From positions 1-8,567 of the forward strand of contig CAJUAB010000052.1 in the NCBI GenBank assembly GCA_910583845.1: DNA of 8,567 nt. The letters run 5' to 3'. Origin of the DNA: an uncultured Acetatifactor sp. GTDB lineage: Bacteria > Bacillota > Clostridia > Lachnospirales > Lachnospiraceae. Positions 1 through 5,967 of the stretch are shown here, piece by piece. Each line of letters opens with the position of its first letter. The first letter of the stretch is position 1. Under the pieces are notes generated by a model that saw only the letters and a program-made list of their open reading frames with translations, had not been told where the DNA came from and ran no database searches. A program made the position numbers and the translations under genes.

Positions 1-1091
1 CCGGCGGAGAAGAGCAGGGACGCGGACAACCGGAGGGGAATGCACCCGGCGGGGAAGGCCAGGAAGGCGCACCGGGGGAGCAGGAGGAAGCCCCGGCTGC
101 CGCAGGAACCGGGAAGGGCAGACAGTATACGCCGCCGGGTAAGGGGAAGACAGCGGAAGGGAGACAGCGGGAGGAAAACTATCCGGAGGATCATCCGGCA
201 GAGGAGGATATTTCCCGGGAGGATCAACCGGAGGAAGCAGGGCAGAGTGGAGAAGATTTCGCGTTCAGCCCTTGCGTCACGGAGCGCACTGCCGCTTTCC
301 CGCAGGAGGGAAGAGGGGTGTACAGCACCAACGGTATACTGATAGATGTGGAGACGCAGGAGATTCTGGCGTGCCGGGACCCGTACCTGCGGATCAACCC
401 GGCATCCATGACCAAGATTCTGACATTACTGGTGGCGGCAGAGCATGTGCAGGACTTGGAGGATACCTTTACCATGACTGCGGAGATTGCCGATTACGTG
501 TATCGACATGATTGCAGCATAGCGGGTTTTGGCGTGGGTGAAAAGGTGACAGTGGAGGATCTGCTGTACGGCACCATCCTGCCCTCCGGCGCGGAGGCCG
601 CTATGGCGCTGGCGGAATATGTGGCAGGTTCCCAGGAGGCTTTTGTGGAGATGATGAATCAGAAGCTGGAGCAGCTGGGATTGTCGGACAGCGCTCATTT
701 TACCAACTGTGTGGGGCTGTATGATGAGAATCACTACTGCACCGTGTATGACATGGCGTTGATTCTCAAGGCGGCCACGGACAATGAACTGTGCCGCAGA
801 GTCATGTCGGCCCGCAAGTATACAACTTCGGTGGTCACACAGGACTGGCCGGAAGGGATTTTGCTGTCCAATTGGTTTTTGCGGCGTATTGAAGACAAAG
901 ATACGCACGGAGAGGTGCTGTGTGCCAAGACAGGCTATGTGGATCAGTCCGGCAACTGCGCTGCCAGCCTGGCGGCCGACAGCGGGGGGCGGGAGTACAT
1001 CTGCGTCACCACCGGCTCCATCAGCAGTTGGGCATGTATCTATGACCATGTGGAAATTTACCAGGCGTTTCTGCCGTCGGCGCAGGAGTAA
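1..1091 (+). CDS. D-alanyl-D-alanine carboxypeptidase (peptidase S11, PBP5-like), 5' partial
   Basis: Trims the terminal D-Ala from peptidoglycan stem peptides outside the membrane. The frame is open from base 3 to the TAA at 1089-1091 (362 residues in the window), so the start and any signal peptide lie upstream. Residues 1 to about 100 are a low-complexity Gly/Glu/Pro/Gln linker, probably spanning membrane to wall; the catalytic domain follows. The S11 motifs are visible: SMTK with the catalytic Ser codon at 405-407 and Lys at 414-416, then SGA at 585-593 where S-x-N is usual, then KTG at 927-935. The protein ends soon after the catalytic domain, with no room for a PBP5 C-terminal domain. 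A GTG at 318 could be miscalled as a start but sits inside the continuous frame. S11 membership is clear from the motifs; the exact physiological role (vegetative or sporulation) is not. Confidence 0.9.
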   Translation, partial: GGEEQGRGQPEGNAPGGEGQEGAPGEQEEAPAAAGTGKGRQYTPPGKGKTAEGRQREENYPEDHPAEEDISREDQPEEAGQSGEDFAFSPCVTERTAAFPQEGRGVYSTNGILIDVETQEILACRDPYLRINPASMTKILTLLVAAEHVQDLEDTFTMTAEIADYVYRHDCSIAGFGVGEKVTVEDLLYGTILPSGAEAAMALAEYVAGSQEAFVEMMNQKLEQLGLSDSAHFTNCVGLYDENHYCTVYDMALILKAATDNELCRRVMSARKYTTSVVTQDWPEGILLSNWFLRRIEDKDTHGEVLCAKTGYVDQSGNCAASLAADSGGREYICVTTGSISSWACIYDHVEIYQAFLPSAQE

Positions 1092-1252
1092 AAGCCCTGC
1101 CGTAAAGACACGGGAGAACGTAAACCAGCGTATTTCCGGACCGCGCGGCGGGCCATATCCGGACGCTTGTCTGGAGTATCGGCCTGCCTGCGGCGGAAAT
1201 ACGCGGAACTAATAAAATGGAGGGTCCGGCGGAGAGGCCGGAGTATGGAACC

Positions 1253-2152
1253 ATGCATCATGAATTGGAAAAACAGAGACGGCTGCGCGTCAGGCAGTTG
1301 GAACAGTGGAAAAAAGTGATCCTGGAGTATGTAATCATCACAGTGGCAACACTCCTTATGGTGGCGGGAGTACATTTTTTCAAATTTCCCAATCACTTTT
1401 CTTTTGGAGGAGTCACGGGTGTGGCCGTGGTGCTGGGAGAGGTGCTGAATTATTCGGCGGCTACCTACACCTTTATCATCAATATGGCCCTTCTGGTATT
1501 CGGCTTTATTTTTCTGGGAAAAGATTTTGGCGTCAAGACAGTTTACGTGAGCGTGCTGACTTCCGTGAGCCTGTCGGCCATGGAGAAGTGGTTTCCGCTG
1601 ACGGCCCCGCTGACAGAGCAGCCGGTGCTGGAGCTGATCTTCGCCATATTTCTCCCGGCGCTGAGCGCGGCGATTCTGTTCAATATCGGGGCGTCGGGCG
1701 GCGGGACGGACATTCTGGCCATGATTCTGAAAAAATATACCTCCTTTTCCATCAGCGCGGCGCTGTTTCTGGTGGACTTTGTCATTGTACTGGCTTCCTG
1801 CTTTGTGTTTGACATACAGACGGGTCTTTTTTCCCTGACGGGGCTGCTGGCCAAGTCTCTGGTCATAGACAATGTGATTGAGAGCATCAATCTGTGCAAG
1901 GCATTTATGATTGTCTGTGACGATCCGGAACCAATCTGCCGATATATCTGTGAGGAACTGGGGCGCAGCGCCACTATATACCGGGCAGAGGGAGCCTACT
2001 CCCACCATGCCAAGATTATGATACTGACTGTGACCAAGCGCGGCCAGGCGGTGCAGCTGCGAAACTTCGTGCGCCGCAATCAGCCGGACTCCTTTATTAC
2101 CATATTTAACTCCAGCGAGATTATCGGTAAGGGCTTTCGGGGTTTGTATTAA
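1253..2152 (+). CDS. yitT: YitT family membrane protein (DUF161-like membrane domain plus C-terminal DUF2179)
   Basis: Integral membrane protein of unknown biochemical function, common in Firmicutes. From the ATG at 1217 the frame codes 311 residues, but I prefer the ATG at 1253 (299 residues). It has GGAG at 1240-1243 nine bases upstream, while the first ATG has only a weak GGA; the preferred N-terminus is MHHELEKQRR. Numbered from the 1217 ATG, hydrophobic segments lie near residues 34-56, 66-78, 83-101, 106-124, 138-163 and 183-202. A Gly-rich GASGGGTD stretch lies near 158-165. Residues about 231-308 form the soluble DUF2179 region, ending in the typical SSEIIGKGF signature. It lies 125-160 bp after the carboxypeptidase in the same direction; no clear promoter or terminator is seen between them. 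A ~180-bp repeat element begins immediately after the stop codon. Confidence 0.88.
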   Translation: MHHELEKQRRLRVRQLEQWKKVILEYVIITVATLLMVAGVHFFKFPNHFSFGGVTGVAVVLGEVLNYSAATYTFIINMALLVFGFIFLGKDFGVKTVYVSVLTSVSLSAMEKWFPLTAPLTEQPVLELIFAIFLPALSAAILFNIGASGGGTDILAMILKKYTSFSISAALFLVDFVIVLASCFVFDIQTGLFSLTGLLAKSLVIDNVIESINLCKAFMIVCDDPEPICRYICEELGRSATIYRAEGAYSHHAKIMILTVTKRGQAVQLRNFVRRNQPDSFITIFNSSEIIGKGFRGLY

Positions 2153-2335
2153 TACTACGGCGCGTTTGCAAAATCATGCCCGCTAATCTGCCGCGGTAAA
2201 CCGTATCCTCACATTGGCGTGATCTTTGTGCCAAATTCAGGTACCATAGCTCACTATGCGTCCGTCTTTGGCACAAAACTCCCACAAATCGTGACGCGCA
2301 TCTGGCGGAAAGCATTTTTCGGACACGCGATAGTA
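2153..2335. repeat. MITE-like element with imperfect terminal inverted repeats
   Basis: The left end (2153-2181, starting TACTACGGCGCGTTTG) is matched, after reverse complement, by the right end (about 2307-2335, starting TACTATCGCGTGTCCG), with several mismatches. A perfect 11-bp inverted repeat, TTTGTGCCAAA at 2225-2235 and its complement at 2267-2277, lies inside. No protein is convincingly encoded. The element starts at the first base after the yitT stop. The nested dyads suggest a non-autonomous mobile element or a structured intergenic repeat; no target-site duplication is obvious. A sequence matching 16 of 18 bases of its left end occurs at 3782-3799. Confidence 0.5.
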
Positions 2336-2514
2336 CTCTATCGGTTAGTAACAATACTTTACTGAAATCCCTTTAATTTTCTTTCCTGCCCCAAACAGAT
2401 CCGGACGGATCAGAGCTGAAAACGGATATCCGGATGTATTCTCTTCTCGTGTGTATTGTCAAAATGTCCGTTTTCCCACGGACGTATACGGAATCCCCTG
2501 TTACAGACAGAGGC

Positions 2515-2765
2515 CGGGGTATATATAAAAAAATTGCTTCCCGGTACCCTGTCCGGAGTCCCTGGGAGCAGAAAAACGGATTTTTTTCCACCTATCAGGG
2601 TATATACAGAAAAATTGCCGCTCCATATCCTCTTTTTTGCGATCAGCGGGGTATTGACACACAATTTTTCTGTATATGCCCTGTTTCCCTGTATAAGTCA
2701 AGCAAAAAGGGGAGAGCTTGCGAAACAGCAGGGTATTGCGGAACAATTATTTTATATGTACCCTG
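2515..2765. repeat. Four 37-bp palindrome-ended repeats in mirror-image order
   Basis: Units lie at 2515-2551 (+), 2596-2632 (+), 2647-2683 (-) and 2729-2765 (-). Placed in one orientation they start CAGGGTATATACAGAAAAAT or a close variant and end near ATACCCTG, so each unit has short inverted ends. By hand count, unit 1 matches unit 4 at 29 of 37 positions, unit 2 matches unit 3 at 28 of 37 (21 of the first 22), and unit 1 matches unit 2 at 27 of 37. The gaps are 44, 14 and 45 bp, so the two pairs are centred on the same point, about 2640. The 44- and 45-bp gap sequences are not complementary, so this is not one simple long palindrome. The short ORFs crossing it on both strands translate the repeat itself. 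Confidence 0.75.
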
Positions 2766-2781
2766 CCGGATCAAATGATGA

Positions 2782-2964
2782 TTCAAATGGGCCGATCTGC
2801 GCGGGGGTGCCTGGGTCAAACCGCAGCTGTACGCCCTGAGGAAATCGCTGCCGGAGTTGGACAGCTTCCGTCAGCAGGTTCGTGGGTGGAAAATCCGGCG
2901 GAATGTAAAAAGGGAAAGACGCAGGATGCACGGATCATATGGGCCGGGCTGCAAGCGGCTATAG
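2782..2964 (+). pseudogene. Possible gene remnant, no start codon
   Basis: Between the TGA at 2779-2781 and the TAG at 2962-2964 a 60-codon frame has balanced composition, including segments GAWVKPQLYALRKSLPEL and FRQQVRGWKIRRN followed by a basic run. There is no start codon or ribosome binding site at its beginning, and repeat unit 4 ends just upstream. I do not recognise the family. It may belong with the second remnant at 3059-3304. The evidence is residue composition only. Confidence 0.25.
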
Positions 2965-2972
2965 TCCCAAAG

Positions 2973-3008
2973 CCGGCCGGACAGAGTACCGGTACTTTGT
3001 CCGGCCGG
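2973..3008. repeat. Near-perfect 36-bp palindrome
   Basis: The left arm CCGGCCGGACAGAGTACC (2973-2990) is complementary to the right arm GGTACTTTGTCCGGCCGG (2991-3008) with one G/T pair and no central spacer. No U-tract follows on either strand, so it is not a standard terminator. CCGGCCGG recurs at 3020-3027, and a TCCGGCCGGT lies at 3911-3920. Confidence 0.75.
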
Positions 3009-3058
3009 GAAACGGACTTCCGGCCGGATGGAGCGCCGGAGCGATTCCGTGCCTCTGA

Positions 3059-3304
3059 GGGTCCGGCGGGTGTCCGCGGCATTTCCCGGCGTGGGAAGCG
3101 CTCTGCCAGAAAGGGTGGCCCAGGAGCCTAAAGAACTGCGGACCATTGCCCGCGGCGCTGAACCTGGCGGACAGCATGCCTTGGGTTATTCCGCTGCGGA
3201 AAGATATTTTGTCAGAAATGCTATGGAAAAAGGGTGATGCATATGCTATACTGTGGTACGCGGAGCATCGGAAGAGAATCTGCGCGGTACTTGACAGAAT
3301 TTGA
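3059..3304 (+). pseudogene. Possible C-terminal gene remnant
   Basis: A frame open from about 3059 to the TGA at 3302-3304 has a strongly protein-like second half, with segments ALNLADSMPWVIPLRKDIL, SEMLWKKGDAYAILWYAEH and RKRICAVLDRI. There is no upstream start codon. Another frame across 3028-3150 reads ALPERVAQEPKELRTIAR just before the good part begins, which would fit an older frameshift near 3150. I do not recognise the family. It could be the broken tail of a lost gene; confidence is limited because this rests on composition alone. Confidence 0.3.
3224..3252 (+). promoter_or_regulatory. Candidate extended -10 promoter for the Cys-rich gene
   Basis: TGCTATACT at 3244-3252 is an extended -10 (TG-N-TATACT). 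TGGAAA at 3224-3229 is a weak -35 with a 17-bp spacer. Transcription would begin near 3259, about 78 bases before the ATG at 3337. A TTGACA at 3291-3296 is also present but lacks a good -10 at the right distance. Confidence 0.35.
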
Positions 3305-3336
3305 AGAGCCACTGCGCAATAATCAGGAGGTAACGG

Positions 3337-3780
3337 ATGGGAGACACACACAGAAAGGGATTGAATGCGGATTCAGTATGGAATGATCTGGAAAACTGTT
3401 GCAGGGGAGAGGCCCTGTGCGTTAAGTGCCAGGGAGAGTCCTGTATTATAGGTTTTGCCAGACAGTGTATCAGGAACTATCAGAGAGAGCCCCAAAAGGA
3501 GGTCCCAGGCGGCACGGAGCGTGTCCCTGTCATGGACTTTAAGGTGTTTGATGAGGAAGAACTGGAAAAGGCGATTGCGCATATTCTGAAAGAGTGTAAG
3601 GACTGTAAGGAGGATCACACGGAGAATTGTATCATCAATGTGATCAGAAACTGCTATGAAGTGGGACTGCTGGGGGACATACACCCCTATGAGGGCAGCG
3701 CACTGCAGTACCTGATGTTCCTTAAGGCAAACTTTCCTGACAGGGCGGCGCGGATTGCGGAAATCTATATGGAGAGTTAG
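3337..3780 (+). CDS. Cys-rich conserved hypothetical protein with a duplicated Cys motif
   Basis: 147 residues, starting at an ATG six bases after a perfect AGGAGG (3325-3330) and ending at TAG 3778-3780. It has no signal peptide or membrane helix, so it is probably cytoplasmic. Two related Cys clusters are visible: C28-x2-C31-x4-C36-x7-C44 and C87-x2-C90-x7-C98-x7-C106. In both the third Cys is followed by Ile-Ile and an Arg sits two residues before the fourth (CIIGFARQC and CIINVIRNC). An extra CC pair is at 21-22. The likely readings are an internal duplication and metal or Fe-S binding. The region between the clusters (about 50-66) looks like a linker, and the C-terminus is helical. I do not recognise a named family and assign no function. 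The gene appears to stand alone. Confidence 0.8.
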   Translation: MGDTHRKGLNADSVWNDLENCCRGEALCVKCQGESCIIGFARQCIRNYQREPQKEVPGGTERVPVMDFKVFDEEELEKAIAHILKECKDCKEDHTENCIINVIRNCYEVGLLGDIHPYEGSALQYLMFLKANFPDRAARIAEIYMES

Positions 3781-3781
3781 A

Positions 3782-3817
3782 GCGTGTTTGAAAAATCATC
3801 AAGGCGAAAACGATAAT
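3782..3817 (+). promoter_or_regulatory. Likely sigma-A promoter of the aldo/keto reductase, in a repeat-end-like sequence
   Basis: TTGAAA at 3788-3793 and GATAAT at 3812-3817 are separated by 18 bp, giving a leader of about 135 bases before the ATG at 3960. The -35 lies inside GCGTGTTTGAAAAATCAT (3782-3799), which matches the left end of the element at 2153-2335 in 16 of 18 positions (2160-2177). The matching opposite end is not found in this gap. Confidence 0.5.
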
Positions 3818-3959
3818 ATGGCAAAAGCTGACAGTCAGAAAGGATGTCCGGAAGCCGGAGGAGGACAAGCCAAAGCAGTCCGCAAAAAGGGGACCGGATT
3901 CCAGGGGCAGTCCGGCCGGTAAAACCGGGCGGGCACCAATCTGACAACCGGGAGGAAAA

Positions 3960-4952
3960 ATGTACATAGCAAACGAGACAAGATACGAAAATATGATTTA
4001 CAACCGATGTGGCAGGAGCGGACTGAAACTGCCGGCTCTTTCCCTTGGAATGTGGCACAATTTCGGGTCGGTCAATGAGATGGAGAATATGAAGAATATT
4101 CTTTTCAGGGCGTTTGACATCGGCATCACGCACTTTGATCTGGCCAACAACTATGGTCCCGCGTACGGAAGCGCGGAAGAGAATATGGGCAGGATTCTGA
4201 AATCCGACCTGATGCCTTATCGAAATGAAATGGTCATATCCACCAAGGCGGGATATGATATGTGGAAGGGACCCTATGGGGACGGAGGTTCCCGCAAATA
4301 TCTGATGGCCAGTCTGGATGAAAGCCTTAAGCGGCTGGGGCTGGACTATGTGGATATCTTCTACCATCACAGGCCGGACCCTGATACACCTATGGAGGAG
4401 ACCATGGCGGCGCTGGACCAGATTGTGCGGTCGGGCAAGGCGCTCTATGTGGGAATATCCAACTATAATCGGGAACAGACGGAAAAGGCATGCCGCATTC
4501 TGCGGGAGCAGAAGACCCCCTTCATCATCAATCAGGTCTCTTATTCCATGCTGAACCGATGGATTGAGACGGATGGGGTGAAGGAGTTTCTGCATGAACA
4601 GGGAATCGGATGTATTGCTTTCAGCCCGTTGGCCCAGGGGATTCTCACCGGTAAATACCTGAGAGGGATTCCTGCGGATTCCAGGGCGGGCGGCGGTAAA
4701 AGTCCCTTTCTCCGCGGCGGAGATATCTCCGACGAAAAACTGGAAAAAGTGAGGGCCTTACAGGAGATTGCGGACGAGCGGGGGCAATCCCTTGCGCAGA
4801 TGGCGCTGGCCTGGATACTGCGGGATGGGAAAATAACCTCTGTGCTGATCGGCGCCAGCAGACCTGAACAGATCCGGGAAAACAGAAAGGCGCTGGATAA
4901 TATCCGATTTTCTCAGGAGGAATGCGATCGGATTGACGGGATTCTGTCGTAA
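3960..4952 (+). CDS. yghZ: YghZ-type aldo/keto reductase (L-glyceraldehyde 3-phosphate reductase family)
   Basis: NADPH-dependent cytoplasmic reductase of 330 residues, closely resembling E. coli YghZ (now called Gpr, AKR14 family) as I remember that sequence. Shared stretches include LPALSLGMWHNFG, ITHFDLANNYGP, ISTKAGYDMW and GKALYVGISNY. The AKR tetrad is visible as D60, Y65, K96 and H137. The C-terminal cofactor region (RGQSLAQMALAWIL, then SVLIGASRPEQ) is intact. E. coli YghZ reduces L-glyceraldehyde 3-phosphate and also acts on methylglyoxal, so detoxifying triose-phosphate by-products is the likely role. The protein ends slightly earlier than the E. coli one. The ATG at 3960 follows GGAGG (3951-3955) with a short 4-base spacing; an ATG 11 codons further in is possible, but the longer form matches the family N-terminus. 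It is a single gene with its own promoter and a terminator at 4997-5030. Confidence 0.95.
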   Translation: MYIANETRYENMIYNRCGRSGLKLPALSLGMWHNFGSVNEMENMKNILFRAFDIGITHFDLANNYGPAYGSAEENMGRILKSDLMPYRNEMVISTKAGYDMWKGPYGDGGSRKYLMASLDESLKRLGLDYVDIFYHHRPDPDTPMEETMAALDQIVRSGKALYVGISNYNREQTEKACRILREQKTPFIINQVSYSMLNRWIETDGVKEFLHEQGIGCIAFSPLAQGILTGKYLRGIPADSRAGGGKSPFLRGGDISDEKLEKVRALQEIADERGQSLAQMALAWILRDGKITSVLIGASRPEQIRENRKALDNIRFSQEECDRIDGILS

Positions 4953-4996
4953 ATTTATATAAGGAAACTCCGGTAAAACGGAAACTACAGATTGAG

Positions 4997-5030
4997 TCAA
5001 AGCCCCGCAGAAACTTCTGCGGGGCTTTGA
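4997..5030. terminator. Bidirectional intrinsic terminator between convergent genes
   Basis: A perfect 14-bp stem, TCAAAGCCCCGCAG (4997-5010) and its complement (5017-5030), with a six-base loop. The A-rich 5' side and T-rich 3' side suit both the reductase from the left and hsp20 from the right, though the T runs are short. Confidence 0.8.
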
Positions 5031-5085
5031 AACACCACGAAAAGGTTGTCTTCGCAAAGCAAGAACCGGGCTGTCGGGAGACACA

Positions 5086-5529
5086 TTATCCCTCGATGGG
5101 AATAAAATGCTTTTTTTCCTCTACGGCCACAGGCTGCTCCTTGGGAATGTGGAAGCTCAGAATACCGTTCTCATATCTGGGGTGAATATCCGCCTCTGTC
5201 ACATGACTTCCTACATAGAAGCTACGGCTCATGCTTCCGGCATAACGCTCCCGTCTTACATAATTTCCGTTTTCCCCCTTTTCGTCCCTGTCAAGGCTTC
5301 TGGCGGCGCTGACGGTCAGATTGCCGTTTTCCAGCTGCATCTGAATCTCGTCTTTCTGGAAGCCGGGCAGATCAATATCCACCACATAGTCGGTAGCGGT
5401 CTCCTGGACATCCGTCTTCATCAGATTCTTGGCATTCTTCCCATACAGGGCCCTGTCGATATCCGGAAACGCGAAATCCTCCATAAGGCTGTCAAACAAA
5501 TTCTCTCTGAAAATACTGGGCATCATCAT
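5086..5529 (-). CDS. hsp18: Hsp20/alpha-crystallin family small heat shock protein
   Basis: ATP-independent cytoplasmic chaperone that holds unfolding proteins and forms oligomers. It has 147 residues, usual for clostridial Hsp18. The short N-terminal arm (1-37) includes MPSIFRENLFDSL. The alpha-crystallin domain covers about 38-131, with DLPGF at 53-57, the NYVRRERYAGSMSRSFYV strand region at 89-106 and the NGILSFHIPK signature at 121-130. The C-terminal I-x-I anchor is IPI at 143-145. Three ATG codons lie in a row at the start; I use the first (5527-5529), nine bases after a GAGGAG-type site (5539-5544 on the + strand). It forms a single unit with a CIRCE-controlled promoter upstream and the shared terminator downstream, so heat induction through HrcA is expected. 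Confidence 0.95.
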   Translation of the reverse strand: MMMPSIFRENLFDSLMEDFAFPDIDRALYGKNAKNLMKTDVQETATDYVVDIDLPGFQKDEIQMQLENGNLTVSAARSLDRDEKGENGNYVRRERYAGSMSRSFYVGSHVTEADIHPRYENGILSFHIPKEQPVAVEEKKHFIPIEG

Positions 5530-5635
5530 AAGTCATTTCTCCTCTCATTCATTTTAGTGTATGCACTGTCGGCCAATCCGGAGTGCGTCCATCGGGAACC
5601 GGTGCTTATTTTAACTGTTCCCTTGTTCTAGATGT

Positions 5636-5664
5636 AATATAACACATAAATTAGCACTCGTCAA
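5636..5664 (-). promoter_or_regulatory. Sigma-A promoter of hsp20
   Basis: On the - strand, TTGACG (5659-5664) and TATATT (5636-5641) are separated by exactly 17 bp. Transcription would start near 5629, giving a leader of about 100 bases. The -35 lies within the CIRCE operator. Confidence 0.8.
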
Positions 5665-5677
5665 GCGGGAGTGCTAA
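5651..5677. promoter_or_regulatory. CIRCE operator (HrcA binding site)
   Basis: TTAGCACTC at 5651-5659, a 9-base spacer, then GAGTGCTAA at 5669-5677: a perfect match to the established CIRCE consensus. It overlaps the -35 and spacer of the hsp20 promoter, so bound HrcA should block RNA polymerase until heat stress. hrcA itself is not in this window. Confidence 0.96.
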
Positions 5678-5763
5678 CAAAAACTGTGAACTTTTTGTGA
5701 ATTCCCTATAAAGTATTCCCCGAACATGCGGTTTCATTCTGATCAGGCTGGTGGATGCGCAGC

Positions 5764-5801
5764 AAAAAACCCCGAACCTGAGCCATTGCTCAAGTCCGGG
5801 G
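5764..5801 (-). terminator. Intrinsic terminator on the - strand
   Basis: A 14-bp stem (5770-5783 with 5788-5801, two G/T pairs, loop at 5784-5787), followed on the - strand by six U from 5769 down to 5764. It closes a leftward transcript coming from the 5968-6276 gene and the small ORF at 5839-5925. Confidence 0.8.
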
Positions 5802-5804
5802 TCT

Positions 5805-5826
5805 GGAGTTGGATGTAGCCAACTCC
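5805..5826. other. Perfect hairpin next to the terminator
   Basis: GGAGTTGG (5805-5812) and CCAACTCC (5819-5826) form an 8-bp stem with a six-base loop. It lies three bases from the terminator stem, so a leftward transcript would end in two stacked hairpins. There is no U-tract of its own; it could protect the 3' end or be part of a small structured RNA. Confidence 0.6.
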
Positions 5827-5838
5827 CAAAGGGGAGGA

Positions 5839-5925
5839 TTAAGTATTACTCTTATCTTTGGTGCCATCAATGGAGGGGGTTCCAATGATAGTAGTAGTAT
5901 GTCCGTCCTTTAAGGGTTTATACAT
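5839..5925 (-). CDS. Possible 28-residue peptide
   Basis: A short frame from ATG 5923-5925 to TAA 5839-5841 reads MYKPLKDGHTTTIIG followed by TPSIDGTKDKSNT, a balanced hydrophilic composition unlike random sequence. It lies 42 bases after the stop of the membrane-protein gene on the same strand and just before two hairpins and a terminator. Against it: there is no clear ribosome binding site, and a weak terminator-like hairpin (5934-5961) precedes it. It is in the same frame as the upstream gene, so it could also be a former C-terminal extension. No known family recognised. Confidence 0.3.
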   Translation of the reverse strand: MYKPLKDGHTTTIIGTPSIDGTKDKSNT

Positions 5926-5933
5926 GTATTTTG

Positions 5934-5961
5934 AAAAAATATTTCCGCCGTCTGCCGGAAA
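5934..5961 (-). terminator. Weak terminator-like hairpin after the small membrane protein gene
   Basis: On the - strand TTTCCG (5956-5961) pairs with CGGAAA (5942-5947) around an eight-base loop, followed after two bases by six U (5934-5939). The stem is only 6 bp, so termination would be partial, leaving some read-through to the stronger terminator at 5764-5801. Confidence 0.45.
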
Positions 5962-5967
5962 GGATTT

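Larger units (their letters stand above)
2153..3336. other. Long gap without an intact gene
   Basis: No frame here combines a start, a ribosome binding site and convincing protein composition. The gap holds the inverted-end element, the mirrored 37-bp repeats, a 36-bp palindrome and two start-less protein-like frames, each listed separately. Bases 2338-2514 contain only small dyads such as CGGATATCCG at 2423-2432 and GTCCG/CGGAC at 2466-2483. The stretch looks like a site where repeats and decayed coding DNA have accumulated. Confidence 0.6.

Noticed and set aside
1058..2008. 316-codon - strand ORF opposite yitT
   Set aside because: It is the antisense shadow of a clear membrane protein gene, with low-quality His/Gln/Arg-rich composition.
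2515..2765. CRISPR-like array
   Set aside because: Only four diverged copies, in both orientations, with unequal gaps (44, 14 and 45 bp) and no cas genes nearby.
2434..2839. Overlapping ORFs of 80-127 codons on both strands in the repeat region
   Set aside because: Their recurring peptides (IYRKIA, QFFCIYP types) are just translations of the 37-bp repeat; no ribosome binding sites and no conserved-protein features.
2718..3131. 137-codon + strand ORF
   Set aside because: Starts inside the repeat array, has no ribosome binding site, and its Arg/Gly/Pro-rich composition looks like GC-rich noise; other frames there look more protein-like.
3237..3386. 49-codon ORF (MHMLYCGTRSIG...) overlapping the start of the Cys-rich gene
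   Set aside because: No properly spaced ribosome binding site, and it runs out of frame into a well-supported gene.
3818..3922. 34-codon ORF (MAKADSQKG...) in the reductase leader
   Set aside because: No ribosome binding site, begins at the -10 of the likely promoter, and has low-complexity basic composition.
3777..4595. 272-codon - strand ORF opposite the aldo/keto reductase
   Set aside because: Antisense shadow of a gene with unmistakable family motifs.
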